Below are positions 10,201 through 16,932 of a stretch of DNA of 64,000 bases, one piece after another; position 1 is the first letter of the stretch, and every line of letters starts with the position of its first letter. Position numbers and translations under genes: made by a program. The stretch covers positions 62,001 to 126,000 of the forward strand of contig JAFAFR010000003.1 of the NCBI GenBank assembly GCA_023423405.1, in the 5' to 3' direction. The notes below the pieces were generated by a model. That model saw only the letters and a list, made by a program, of their open reading frames with translations, was not told where the DNA came from and did not search any database. The stretch comes from Bacteroidota bacterium (GTDB lineage Bacteria; Bacteroidota; Bacteroidia; Chitinophagales; Chitinophagaceae).

Positions 10201-10356
10201 TTCATCGACCGGCTGCCCAAAGGAACTCACGTGCTCGAATACACGCTTTTTGCAGCGCAGGCCGGGCAGTTCAGCAACGGCATCGCCAAAGCCCAGTGCA
10301 TGTACGCACCTGAATTCACGGCGCACAGCGGCGCTGAAAAACTGCGCGTGGAATAA
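4270..10356 (+). CDS. Alpha-2-macroglobulin-family protein with thioester motif
   Basis: A giant secreted protein (2028 residues from the ATG at 4270; in-frame ATGs at 4231 and 4261 are also possible). 4270 is preferred because it opens a clean signal peptide (MRFLGILLIFSSSFLCAQ). Bacterial alpha-2-macroglobulins are periplasmic or surface protease traps. The MG2-type signature AIYRPGQTLHFKAIV lies near residue 600, the A2M bait-proximal domain (GRYSFSFTLPESLSRWRWQ) near 1280, and the thioester motif CAEQ at nucleotides 8728-8739 (Cys near residue 1487). The alpha-helical thioester domain follows (TANGGFSWFSGGPDD near 1600). A Pro/Ala-rich stretch near 1240-1260 may be the bait or linker. A segment around 7790-7870 (ILSIRGG) loosely recalls a TonB plug fragment, which is uncertain. 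No pbpC-like partner gene is adjacent. Confidence 0.9.
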   Translation: MRFLGILLIFSSSFLCAQTMKKTDYDNWWKKIDVLLEKEGLWQSALKEVKTVQETARREKKEDQELKALVYRIQLESALTEGSDTAAIRSIRSQLSGAGGVKKALLHCLLAGYYKQYFDHHRWQLYDRTAVAGANENDFLTWGPAEFQQQISQEFREALAARPLLQATENSAYKAIVQKGNSPALRPTLYDLVAWQALNYFTGPEPLELVQAADGFRLNDAFLFAEAPVFLAQVFPQDTTSNHAQALSIFQELLRLHEKDRNAEAFDDANLHRLEFAHRFSNLPDKTERYRAALSAIAGTTGTTDAAGTKATAGSSAGAQQALFLLASSWKEATLSDLPKAAALAKKLVATAPNGSRYAQMAANLLLNLEATELELKAEKVNLPQEPFRVLLTYKNLKKLYWRVIAVDDKLLAQLDEDGDLFGDETWPQMKHRSALRSWEEAIPDSNDYNSHRIELKVDALPKGTYLLLVADKPEFDTKSTALAATVVFVSGISYIQQQQDYFILDRNNGRPLAGATVQAWRQDYNANDRKYRFLKAGRYTANDQGYVHLDEKQGGNYRLEISTANDRLYLNNREYIYRSQPGNTGPAARIQYHTWFFLDRAIYRPGQTLHFKAIVTTREENAGASSIAANHPATILLYNANGQATDSLQLRTNEYGSVSGSFRLPQTGLTGGFRLQGPEGSAYFQVEEYKRPRFSVEIQPLEGSYRLNDSIPVKGKAIAYAGNSISNAKLTYRVTRSMRMPYPIMRKIWPPVRSADVEIINGSIETAADGSFSFDFPAIPDPAIAKNADTRFEYRIEVAVTDLNGESREANTSYTLGYRALVLDFGALPEAMTAAELQKITLLSRNAGGLFEAAQAELQLLSLQAPGRMVRERLWEAPDRYSMDETSFLRYFPNDEYYREADPATWKTGEVVQRFTDSTHADGSFALAGFRPKTGWYRLHATARDRFGETVSAEKTIFVYDAANPLAPQGLAFLSLADSSRGVPGQTINFLLGSSFPEIFLVSQRGNRETEKEKTPFSQLYTTEILKAGMHARKYTLQQNDLGGMGWNHVFVYQNRIYQSAVGVQVPWLDKELQVEVESFRDKALPGSEEKWTLSIKGSKGEKIAAELLTSMYDVSLDQFAGNTWQKPSPWPVFGGYRSWNAGSNITAVDGNSHQPDLPYKEIKPVVYDELFPMLRNDEILSIRGGKPLVRGMANAAPGNRMKKLGEVTVLMDASVGYISQEGSKDEAIAAPAPPGENQTPQPTGPAPANTARTNFQETAFFFPALYAGKDGRYSFSFTLPESLSRWRWQMLAHTKELAFGYAAKEMITQKELMVQPNMPRFLREGDQMEISAKIVNLGDQEITGQAELQLFDPATNTAVDGWFNNFFPNQYFTVAAGGSEAVKFPIQVPFLYGKALGWRIIARSGDKSDGESNQLPVLSNRELITESLPFFLNGSQGKKLEFRSLLESGNSESLSHQGLTVEWSSNPAWYAVQALPYLNDYPYECAEQTFNRLYANLLAAGIVQRMPKIKTVLEKWATGDTSAFLSNLEKNQELKQALLEETPWVLAAKSESEQKRRVAELFNLVRLQENTAAILARLTALQTANGGFSWFSGGPDDRFITQYIVTGIGRLKKMNALGTAADELLNIARRAIPYLDARLQDDYRQRDKKNTPSLNIYAVQWLYLRSYFTETGINGSAVAAASFYRNQARENWIKGNRMIRGMIALALSRSGDPVTAKKIQRSLEETAIKNEDLGMYWKENTPAYYWQDAPIETQSLMVETFAELGAPAASVNALKTWLLRNKQSNHWPSTKSTADACYALLLQGSNWLDAEPRIQLSLGNTKIQAEQEEAGTGYYQQKIEGAAVQPQMGNIAITVNHPVSGTAKTPVWGAIYWQYFEDLDRIGTAGSTLGIRKRIFLEKPGAGGIQLIPVGEGTELKVGDKLRIRLELSSDRNMEYVQVKDQRASNLEPVDVLSGYSWNGGLGYYKSPRDASMQFFIDRLPKGTHVLEYTLFAAQAGQFSNGIAKAQCMYAPEFTAHSGAEKLRVE

Positions 10357-10404
10357 GCACTTAACGGCCCGGATCAACGCGTGTAGCAATACATGCCTGA
10401 TAAA

Positions 10405-11571
10405 TCAGTTCGTCTCCAGCAAGTCCTTTGCAGGGAGTTTGGGGAAGGGCGCGTGCGGCTCCCGCTGGTACCAGTAAGCCACGGTGATGATGTCGGACTG
10501 CTGCGGAAGATAGCGTCCGCCGCTGCGCCAGCCCAGGTCCTGAATCGTCACTTTCAGATCGTTGTCGAACCGGATGGGATCCATAATATGCCAGCGGTAC
10601 ATACCAAAGCGTTCCTGTGAGCGATACACGCCATCGGGACGGATCACCTGGTGCAACCCGGCATAGGCAGTGGAGAATTCCTGGTACTGGTGCGTATTCT
10701 TGTTCTCAAAATTGTAGGAGCCGCAGAAATAATCTTCGGTGCCTGTTCCCACAATCGTCGCATACTCACGGTCGCCGTCCATGAAGAACTTGATCTCCCC
10801 TTCTCCCCACCAGCCATTGTTGCGAACGCCCACGCCCATATAGGTGCCCACGTACTGTCCCTTTCCTTTGATACCATCGATGATGGTGTGCAGGCTTCCG
10901 TTCTGCGGCGTGGAGCGGCGGTACTGTGCATGGAAATACGCTTCATCGCTGCCGATTTCGGTGAGGGTATAATTCACCTGGTAGTACAGGCGCATGGCCT
11001 CCTTGTCGTTGATGTTCTCCAGCGTGATGCGGCATTTTTTCCGGAAAGGCATTTTCCAGTAGCTGTTAAACGCCGAGCCCGGATTCACCGTCATCGCCAG
11101 GCTGTTCAGCGGGGCATATTCATTCCAGCCCATGCCGAAAAAAGCCCCCACGGGCGCTTCCACCGAAGGCGATTTCTCATCGTCCCAGTAAAAACGGATG
11201 ATGGAAAAATTCCAGTTGCCCGTAGGCGTCATCCAGATCTGCTGGATCGCACCCGGACCTTCCATCTCCGCGATGGTGATGGTTTCGCCGGGCTCCACAA
11301 TGATGAAAGGATTCACTTTCCAGCCAGTGCCCAGGTCGCGCGCCTCATTGGCGGCGTTGGCCACATTGCGTTTGCCTTTGTCTTTCACGGCATCGGCCAT
11401 ACCGCCTTTTCCTTTGGCGCCGGTAAAATTTTCGGGACTGATCGACCGCGTTTTCGCATCCGAGAGGCGCGACAGGTTACCCAGGTTCATATCGAGCCCG
11501 TTAAAGGGTTGCTGGGCAAATGCCGCAACGGAAAACACAAGCAGGAAAGCAAGCAAAGACGTAAATCGCAT
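10405..11571 (-). CDS. DUF2961 / GH172-family secreted glycoside hydrolase
   Basis: A 388-residue secreted protein with a signal peptide (MRFTSLLAFLLVFSVAAFAQ, cleavage after Ala-Gln or nearby). The body matches DUF2961, now glycoside hydrolase family 172. Supporting features are GPGAIQQIWMTPTGNW, RFYWDDEKSPSVEAPVGAFFG, CRITLENIND, and GTGTEDYFCGSYNF near the C terminus. Characterised GH172 enzymes act on difructose dianhydrides or arabinan and galactan-type furanosides; the substrate here cannot be told from sequence. It is convergent with the macroglobulin gene (48 bases apart) and divergent from the DAO-type oxidoreductase. No SusC/SusD pair is adjacent, so it is not part of a visible polysaccharide utilisation locus. 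Confidence 0.88.
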   Translation of the reverse strand: MRFTSLLAFLLVFSVAAFAQQPFNGLDMNLGNLSRLSDAKTRSISPENFTGAKGKGGMADAVKDKGKRNVANAANEARDLGTGWKVNPFIIVEPGETITIAEMEGPGAIQQIWMTPTGNWNFSIIRFYWDDEKSPSVEAPVGAFFGMGWNEYAPLNSLAMTVNPGSAFNSYWKMPFRKKCRITLENINDKEAMRLYYQVNYTLTEIGSDEAYFHAQYRRSTPQNGSLHTIIDGIKGKGQYVGTYMGVGVRNNGWWGEGEIKFFMDGDREYATIVGTGTEDYFCGSYNFENKNTHQYQEFSTAYAGLHQVIRPDGVYRSQERFGMYRWHIMDPIRFDNDLKVTIQDLGWRSGGRYLPQQSDIITVAYWYQREPHAPFPKLPAKDLLETN

Positions 11572-11637
11572 GGCAGGTTTTTTTTCAATTTAAAAAAATA
11601 TTAGCGGCCTTGCTTCATTCCGCTTAATTTTCACACC

Positions 11638-12705
11638 ATGCAAGTGCAAACGCTCATCATTGGGCAGGGCCTCTGCGGCACCTGGCTCTCGTACTGGTTG
11701 CAGCAACGCGGGCACTCCTTCCTGGTGCTCGACCAGCCCAACCCGCAGAGCCCTTCGCGCATCGCCTCGGGGGTCGTCAATCCCGTTACCGGGCGCGTAC
11801 TTGCGGAAACCTGGATGGCGGAACAACTGCTCCCTTTTGCGCTGGAACACTACCGGGCGCTGGGTGCCATGGTGGGCCTGGAGGTGATACAAAAAACCTC
11901 CATCCTGCACTGTTTTCCCGCGCAGCAGATGCGCGACGTTTTTCTGAAAAAACAGGAAGCCCTTCCACAATGGCTCGAAACGGCCGACCCCGGTCCCTGG
12001 CGCCGTTATTTTCGTTTTCAATATGGAACCGGCGGCATCCGGCCGGCCCTGCTCATTGACCTCAATGGACTGCTCTATCGCTGGCGGGAAAAACTGCAGC
12101 GCGACAACCTGCTGCGCGAAACGGTCTTCGACCCGGCGCTGATGGATACGTCTACAGGTATCCGTTATGAAGACATCCGGGCGGAGCGGATCATCTTCTG
12201 CGACGGAACTGCAGCTATGCAATACCGTTATTTCGAAAAACTACCCTTTGCACCCAATAAGGGCGAAGCGCTGCTGCTGGAAGTGGAAGAACTTCCCGCC
12301 GGCAGGATCTATAAAAAAGGGATCAGCCTTGTACCCTTTCCGCATTACCAGGGAGAAGAGAACAACCGTTATTTCTGGGCCGGCTCCACCTACGACAACC
12401 GCTACACAGAAACCGGACCCACAGCGGCTTTCCGAGAAAAGACCCTGGCCCAGTTGCAGGAGTGGCTGCTGCCCGGTTTCCGGCTGGTGGACCACTGGGC
12501 CGGCATCCGCCCCGCCACCCTCGACCGGCGCCCCTTTGCGGGAATGCACCCGCAGCATCCCCGGATCGGGATGCTCAACGGCATGGGCACCAAGGGCTGC
12601 TCCCTGGCGCCCTGGTTTGCACACCAGCTCGCCGGTTTCCTGGTCGACGGCAGTCCCCTCCAGCCCGAAGCTGCTCTTACGCGTTTCGCCCGTTTGCTCG
12701 GATGA
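11638..12705 (+). CDS. FAD-dependent oxidoreductase, DAO/glycine-oxidase-like
   Basis: This 355-residue protein begins with a dinucleotide-binding motif, LIIGQGLCGTWLSYWLQQRG (GxGxxG at residues 9-14), followed by the FAD ribose acid in FLVLDQ. SRIASGVVNPVTGR resembles the DAO-family segment after the first helix, and GIRPATLDRRPFAG near the C terminus resembles the flavin-contacting stretch of D-amino-acid and glycine oxidases. It may oxidise an amine or amino acid; no substrate residue could be assigned. MnmC-type tRNA enzymes share the fold, but no methyltransferase part is present. A small membrane protein gene follows after 21 bases. Confidence 0.82.
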   Translation: MQVQTLIIGQGLCGTWLSYWLQQRGHSFLVLDQPNPQSPSRIASGVVNPVTGRVLAETWMAEQLLPFALEHYRALGAMVGLEVIQKTSILHCFPAQQMRDVFLKKQEALPQWLETADPGPWRRYFRFQYGTGGIRPALLIDLNGLLYRWREKLQRDNLLRETVFDPALMDTSTGIRYEDIRAERIIFCDGTAAMQYRYFEKLPFAPNKGEALLLEVEELPAGRIYKKGISLVPFPHYQGEENNRYFWAGSTYDNRYTETGPTAAFREKTLAQLQEWLLPGFRLVDHWAGIRPATLDRRPFAGMHPQHPRIGMLNGMGTKGCSLAPWFAHQLAGFLVDGSPLQPEAALTRFARLLG

Positions 12706-12726
12706 TTTTTCTATTAATTTTAATCC

Positions 12727-13113
12727 ATGGAAAACGCCCCGATGTACACCATTCCGGCCAGGTACCGGAAAATTGAAAACCTGCACATTGTGTTCTGGCT
12801 CATCAAAGACATGTGCTGGGCCCTGCTCTGGAAACCACTTGGCCTCTTCATGATCCTGCCAACGGTATCGGTGGCGGTACTCATCACCTGGCAAACCCGG
12901 CACCTGAAAGCCGAGCTCTATCACAACCTGGCCGTGCTGTCCTGGATACTCGCCAACTGTTACTGGATGATCACCGAATTCATGGAACTGCACGACAGCA
13001 CGCGTTACTATGCAGCCATTCCCTTCGGTATCGGCCTGGTCTTTATTGCCATTTACTATTTTGTGGTATTGCCGGGAGAAAAGAAAATGGCCGCCCTCAC
13101 CAATGCCGGTTGA
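12727..13113 (+). CDS. Small membrane protein of unknown function
   Basis: This 128-residue protein has about four hydrophobic segments: near residues 20-35 (HIVFWLIKDMCWALLW), 38-52 (LFMILPTVSVAVLITW), 65-82 (LAVLSWILANCYWMIT) and 97-115 (IPFGIGLVFIAIYYFVVL). The loops are short and the C terminus charged. The family is common in Chitinophagaceae as an uncharacterised integral membrane protein, and no catalytic motif is visible. It follows the DAO-like gene closely and its 3' end overlaps the convergent MOSC gene by 17 bases. Confidence 0.75.
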   Translation: MENAPMYTIPARYRKIENLHIVFWLIKDMCWALLWKPLGLFMILPTVSVAVLITWQTRHLKAELYHNLAVLSWILANCYWMITEFMELHDSTRYYAAIPFGIGLVFIAIYYFVVLPGEKKMAALTNAG

Positions 13114-13897
13114 GCACATCGCCTACCTGTAGATGGCCCGGACCATCGTGCAGGAGGTTCTGGCCAAACAGTACTTTTTTCTCCACCGTACGGTAAGCCG
13201 CCAGCGTGCGCAGCGGCTCCTTTCCTTTTTCACCGGTCTGCTGGTTCACCGTGGTCATTACGCAGCGCGCGCAGGGTTTCACGGCCCGAAAGGAAATGCC
13301 GTTGATCTGGAAAGAAAAATTGTCGTCTTCTTCATAAGGCCTGCCGCCGGTAAAAACAATATTGGGCCGGAAACGATCCCAGCCTACCGGTTGCTGCAGG
13401 CGACTGTTGAGATCATCGAGCGAAGCCTGGCCGATGAGCAGCATGGGATAGGCATCTGAAAAAGCAGCAATCTCTTCATGAGCGGCATAACGGGGGTCTA
13501 CCTTACGGAGACTGTCCTCCGGCATGTACACCAGGCTGCAGTCCATCTGCAACTGTTGGGTGAACCAACGGTCGGCCATAACCGAAACCGGAAGCGCCTG
13601 GCAGGTATCCTCCCAGATCACCACTTCGCGCGGGGTGCCCTCCGTCTGTTCAAATGGGATGAGCATCTGTTGATCCGGATCTGTTTTCCGGTACACAAGC
13701 AAGCCCTTCTCCGTTACGCTTACCTGCAGCAGGGCCATCTGGGGATGCTCGCGCTGTGTGAGAAAACGTCCGGCAGGGTCCACCAGCATCCAGCGCCGGT
13801 CGTATTGCAGTCCGCGCCGCTCCACCCGCGCCTGTTTCAGCGAAATGCCCGCCAGGGATTTAATGGGATATATGTAGAGTTCGCTGATCCGGAGCAT
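13097..13897 (-). CDS. MOSC-domain protein (YcbX/mARC-like), no ferredoxin domain
   Basis: This 266-residue protein starts at the ATG at 13897 (MLRISELYIYPIKSLAGI), which begins exactly at the conserved MOSC N-terminal beta-barrel; a longer open frame upstream has no family resemblance. The pattern YPIKSLAG, RRWMLVD, FRPNIV and the cysteine in KPCARCVMTTV fits the YcbX/mARC group. There the cysteine binds the molybdenum of a sulfurated or Cys-ligated Moco and the enzyme reduces N-hydroxylated substrates. E. coli YcbX carries a C-terminal 2Fe-2S domain that is missing here, so a separate electron donor would be needed. It lies divergent from the Rdx-mobA pair, fitting a molybdenum theme. Confidence 0.85.
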   Translation of the reverse strand: MLRISELYIYPIKSLAGISLKQARVERRGLQYDRRWMLVDPAGRFLTQREHPQMALLQVSVTEKGLLVYRKTDPDQQMLIPFEQTEGTPREVVIWEDTCQALPVSVMADRWFTQQLQMDCSLVYMPEDSLRKVDPRYAAHEEIAAFSDAYPMLLIGQASLDDLNSRLQQPVGWDRFRPNIVFTGGRPYEEDDNFSFQINGISFRAVKPCARCVMTTVNQQTGEKGKEPLRTLAAYRTVEKKVLFGQNLLHDGPGHLQVGDVLNRHW

Positions 13898-13933
13898 GCT
13901 GCAAATTATTAATTTCGGTCTGAAAACCGACGC

Positions 13934-14227
13934 ATGAAACCTACTGTAACCATCGAATATTGCCCGAAATGCCGCTGGCTGTTGCGCGCCGCCTATTTTG
14001 CGCAGGAACTGCTCACCACTTTTGAAGAGGACCTGCATGCTGTGAGTCTGCAGCCCAGCGAGGAGAGCGGGCGTTTCCGGGTATCGCTGAACGGGGAAAC
14101 CATTTTTGACCGCAGGGAATTCGGCGGTTTTCCTGAAGTGAAAGAACTCAAGCAGCGCTTACGCGACAGGGTTAGTCCGGGTAAGTCGCTGGGACACTCC
14201 GATACACCCACGCAGCGCAACGGATGA
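13934..14227 (+). CDS. SelT/SelW/SelH (Rdx) family thioredoxin-fold protein
   Basis: This 97-residue protein opens with a beta strand and the CxxC motif YCPKCRW (Cys10 and Cys13), then FAQELLTTF and the conserved FDRREFGGFPEVKELKQRLRD, the layout of the Rdx family of selenoprotein-W-like redox proteins. Here Cys replaces selenocysteine. Its precise substrate is unknown. Its TGA stop overlaps the ATG of mobA by four bases (ATGA), so the two are translationally coupled, linking it to molybdenum cofactor biology in this genome by context only. Confidence 0.88.
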   Translation: MKPTVTIEYCPKCRWLLRAAYFAQELLTTFEEDLHAVSLQPSEESGRFRVSLNGETIFDRREFGGFPEVKELKQRLRDRVSPGKSLGHSDTPTQRNG

Positions 14228-14829
14228 ATACCGCGCCACCACTGGAAGGGCTGGTCCTCTGCGGCGGTGAGAGCCGGCGTATGGGGCGCGACAAAGGCAG
14301 CCTGTTGCGCGAAGGAAAAACCTGGGCGGCGGTGGCTGGTGAATTACTGCAACCTTTTGTGAATACCGTTTACTATTCCATTCGTCACGAACAAAGGCCG
14401 GTGTACGAAGCGCTGTTACCCGGCGCTTCCCTGTTAACAGACGAACCCGACCTGGCAGGCCGCGGTCCACTTGGCGGGCTCCTCAGTTTTCATCGGTACC
14501 ATCCTGGCGATTCCTGTTTCCTGCTGGCCTGCGACCTGCCTTTTATGGAAGCATTTGTATTACAGCAAATCCTTGCTGTGTATCGCGAAAGCCCTGGAGC
14601 AGATGCATTCTTGTACCGTTCGCCGCAGAGCCTTGAACCCATGGCGGCGATCTATTCCGCAAAATGGATGGAGGGCCTGCAGCAAAAAATAGAGCAGGGC
14701 AAGATCCGCAACTACGGGTTCCAGGCAGCGTTGGCGCAGGCACAGGTGGTAACACTACCCTGGAATGAAACAATTGCTGCCTCTTTCCGCAATGCCAATG
14801 ACCCGGATGCTTTAACGGGCATACAATAG
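14224..14829 (+). CDS. mobA: Molybdenum cofactor guanylyltransferase
   Basis: This 201-residue nucleotidyltransferase carries the signature LCGGESRRMGRDKG (residues 12-25) that binds GTP, DEPDLAGRGPLGGLL in the middle, and the metal-binding ACDLPFM. MobA attaches GMP to molybdopterin to make the bis-MGD cofactor used by nitrate reductases, which fits the NasA-type enzyme encoded at 16932-20417. It overlaps the Rdx gene by four bases. The protein has normal length and no fusion to MobB or MoeA. Confidence 0.9.
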   Translation: MNTAPPLEGLVLCGGESRRMGRDKGSLLREGKTWAAVAGELLQPFVNTVYYSIRHEQRPVYEALLPGASLLTDEPDLAGRGPLGGLLSFHRYHPGDSCFLLACDLPFMEAFVLQQILAVYRESPGADAFLYRSPQSLEPMAAIYSAKWMEGLQQKIEQGKIRNYGFQAALAQAQVVTLPWNETIAASFRNANDPDALTGIQ

Positions 14830-14897
14830 GCGGCGATTTTCAAACCACAGTCGGGCAGAAATAAATATTTCGCAAACAGGAAAATTTAGTAATGGCC

Positions 14898-14920
14898 ATG
14901 TTATAGCATTCCTATAACAT
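14898..14920. repeat. Perfect inverted repeat, 9-bp arms
   Basis: ATGTTATAG (14898-14906) and CTATAACAT (14912-14920) flank a CATTC spacer. It lies between the convergent mobA and NiR-like/rubredoxin genes. There is no T-run on either side, so it is not a standard intrinsic terminator. It directly precedes the 11-bp tandem array. Confidence 0.85.
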
Positions 14921-14930
14921 TCATTTATTA

Positions 14931-14985
14931 ATCCTACGTTTATCTTACGTCTATCCTACGTTTATCTTACGTTTATCCTACATCT
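14931..14985. repeat. 11-bp tandem repeat, five units
   Basis: Five consecutive units of 11 bases follow the consensus ATCYTACGTYT: ATCCTACGTTT, ATCTTACGTCT, ATCCTACGTTT, ATCTTACGTTT and ATCCTACATCT. The C/T at the fourth base alternates between units. The array is in the 202-base convergent intergenic stretch 14830-15031, which holds no gene. The period is close to one DNA helical turn. Confidence 0.9.
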
Positions 14986-15031
14986 TTGACAACACCTTCA
15001 TAACCTCACGACAGCATCATGATACAGCCTG

Positions 15032-16447
15032 TCAACTGAGGCTGTTCAGGTCCACCCGGTTAAACGATGAATGGGGCGCCTCGCAGAGCGCGCAATGTGC
15101 ATCGGCCGGAAGCAGGCCACCAGCCTCGGTTTCACCGTCATACACTGACAAACATTCGCCGCACTGCTGCGCCCATACCGGCTGTTTCCTTTTTTCCTTT
15201 GGTTTCTCGGGCGCCGGCAGTGCAATGCTGGCCAACTGCCACTGGTAAAATGCAAGGACCGCCCGCCGGAGCTGTTCGGGCAACAACCACCGGGGATTGT
15301 TTTTGCTAAACACCCAGGCGGTGCGTTTATTGGGATTAAAATCCTCGGAACAGCAGATATCATAGCGGTATACCATCGTCCAAGGGCCGATCCTGATCCA
15401 GGGCTTACGCCGCACCAGGATATTGCTGAACACTTCGGAACGGGGCCTGGTTTTTATGCCGAAGCAAATGCCGAACGTGCGGCAGTCGGTATCGTTGAGC
15501 CGCTTTACCAGGAACTGTTTGAGCGCCAGCGCTTCTGTGCTGTGGTCTTCTACCTGGAAATTCAGTTCATTGGCAGCATGCCGCATGTTCAACTGGTGCT
15601 TTGCCAGCAATTCATTCCAGAGCGGCCGGTCTTTCTCCTCAATACTTTTTACGATCACCGACTTCCAGGATGTGATGCAGAATTGCCCGACACGCGTACG
15701 CAGGCAAAGCAGGCAGAGCGCTTTCAGGAAGGCCACGCTGAACCATTCCTCGCGGCGGTAAATGCCCAGCCAGTATTTGTCGTTGTAACGGTTCAGTCCT
15801 TCGTAATAAGGAAGATTGAAGGGCGGCAATGCCAGTGCCGGCGGATCTTCCAGCAGCAGGAAAGATTGCTTCCGCACGATGGCAAACACCGCCGCGCCAT
15901 CACGCAAACCGGCCAGCAGCGCCGATTCTATACAGGCCGTTGCGCGCGGCAGGTCGTTGGTGTACACGCAGCAACCGGCTTCGTAAATGATATTCGTTTT
16001 GGGAAAGCGGATAAAACAATGCCAGTAATGCGGTGTCGCCGGAGAAGCCACCCAGTTGATATTGCCGGTAAGCAGGGGCGTAAAGCTCTGGTTGGAATCG
16101 GAGATGTTTACTTTCAGCTCGGGCCTGAAATCAAAGCCCTGCAGGATGTCTTTGTACACGCCTTCGCTGAGCCAGTTGCGGGTAATGAAAACTTCTTCGG
16201 CACAAAAGGAAGAAGTGATGTTCGGGTAGGCATCCAGGTTGGATTCGCTGATTACGCCCAGGGTCGACAGTTCCTGTTGCAGGGCAGGCTGCACCACTGC
16301 CTCCGACTCCAGTATGAGCTGTTGCCGGAGGCCAAAACGCACGCGGCTGCAGCCATGGTTTCCGGCAGCCACCAGTATATTGTAGAGATCGCCCGGGGAA
16401 ACGATGCCGCCGGTGAAATTGATCTTTATGGTACCGGGTATATTCAT
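15032..16447 (-). CDS. Nitrite/sulfite-reductase-like N-domain protein with C-terminal rubredoxin
   Basis: This 471-residue protein starts with a ferredoxin-like half domain as in nitrite and sulfite reductases (IKINFTGGIVSPGDLYNILVAAG and RVRFGLRQQLIL). The siroheme/4Fe-4S cysteine pattern of true NiR/SiR (C-x5-C ... C-x3-C) is not found, so it is probably not a siroheme reductase. The C-terminal 45 residues form a rubredoxin-like knuckle pair, CGECLSVYDG and CALCEAPHSSF. It is the last gene of the nitrate operon and overlaps the preceding gene by four bases (ATGA). An electron-transfer or maturation role in nitrate assimilation is inferred from context only. Confidence 0.75.
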   Translation of the reverse strand: MNIPGTIKINFTGGIVSPGDLYNILVAAGNHGCSRVRFGLRQQLILESEAVVQPALQQELSTLGVISESNLDAYPNITSSFCAEEVFITRNWLSEGVYKDILQGFDFRPELKVNISDSNQSFTPLLTGNINWVASPATPHYWHCFIRFPKTNIIYEAGCCVYTNDLPRATACIESALLAGLRDGAAVFAIVRKQSFLLLEDPPALALPPFNLPYYEGLNRYNDKYWLGIYRREEWFSVAFLKALCLLCLRTRVGQFCITSWKSVIVKSIEEKDRPLWNELLAKHQLNMRHAANELNFQVEDHSTEALALKQFLVKRLNDTDCRTFGICFGIKTRPRSEVFSNILVRRKPWIRIGPWTMVYRYDICCSEDFNPNKRTAWVFSKNNPRWLLPEQLRRAVLAFYQWQLASIALPAPEKPKEKRKQPVWAQQCGECLSVYDGETEAGGLLPADAHCALCEAPHSSFNRVDLNSLS

Positions 16448-16932
16448 GCGCTTTTGGTAGCAGGTTCAACAGCAGGCCAGCCGAACTCCACCATGGCCAG
16501 GGGAAAATTCCGGTTCTCGTGCCCGGGCCGGCAGAGCTTGAGCAGTGCAAACCGCTGCAGCAGGCTGAGCCTTGCCCATTGCTGCAGGGAAATGGACCAG
16601 CCATGGGCTGCGGCCTGCGCCTGCAAGTCCGCAGGAATTTCCTGCACCTGCTCCCAGGCAGTAGATGCAGGCACAGCAAGCATCGCAGGCAGGCGGCCGG
16701 TGTATTTCTCCGACAGCCCGAAGAGAAAGGCGCGGTATAATTCTTTTTCCCCTTCGGCGGAACAGGGCAGGGATACGAGTTGCTGTCTTTCCGAAAAACT
16801 GCAACGCACCCAGGTGGACAACAACATTTTTACGCCCACCAGGTCCAGCTTCCATCGCACGATCATGGGAATGCAGCGAATGCCTGCATCTACAAAATCG
16901 GCTTCAAAACGAAAGAATTCTTTTTTCTCCAT
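16444..16932 (-). CDS. Nitrate-reductase-associated protein (PF09655-like)
   Basis: The start is the ATG at 16932 (MEKKEFFRFEADFVDAGIRC), giving 162 residues; an upstream in-frame extension lies inside the nasA fusion gene and is rejected. FRFEADF, RCIPMIVRWKLDLVGVKM and the W residues match the small nitrate-reductase-associated family described from cyanobacterial and Bacteroidota nitrate clusters, whose biochemical role is unknown. Its ATG overlaps the nasA stop by one base and its own stop overlaps the next start by four, showing strong translational coupling on both sides. Confidence 0.85.
   Translation of the reverse strand: MEKKEFFRFEADFVDAGIRCIPMIVRWKLDLVGVKMLLSTWVRCSFSERQQLVSLPCSAEGEKELYRAFLFGLSEKYTGRLPAMLAVPASTAWEQVQEIPADLQAQAAAHGWSISLQQWARLSLLQRFALLKLCRPGHENRNFPLAMVEFGWPAVEPATKSA

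Noticed and set aside
13898..14038. N-terminal extension of the MOSC gene
   Set aside because: The extra 47 residues overlap the divergent Rdx gene and precede the conserved start of the domain.
14898..14985. CRISPR-like array
   Set aside because: The units are 11 bases, directly adjacent and without spacers, and no cas gene is near.
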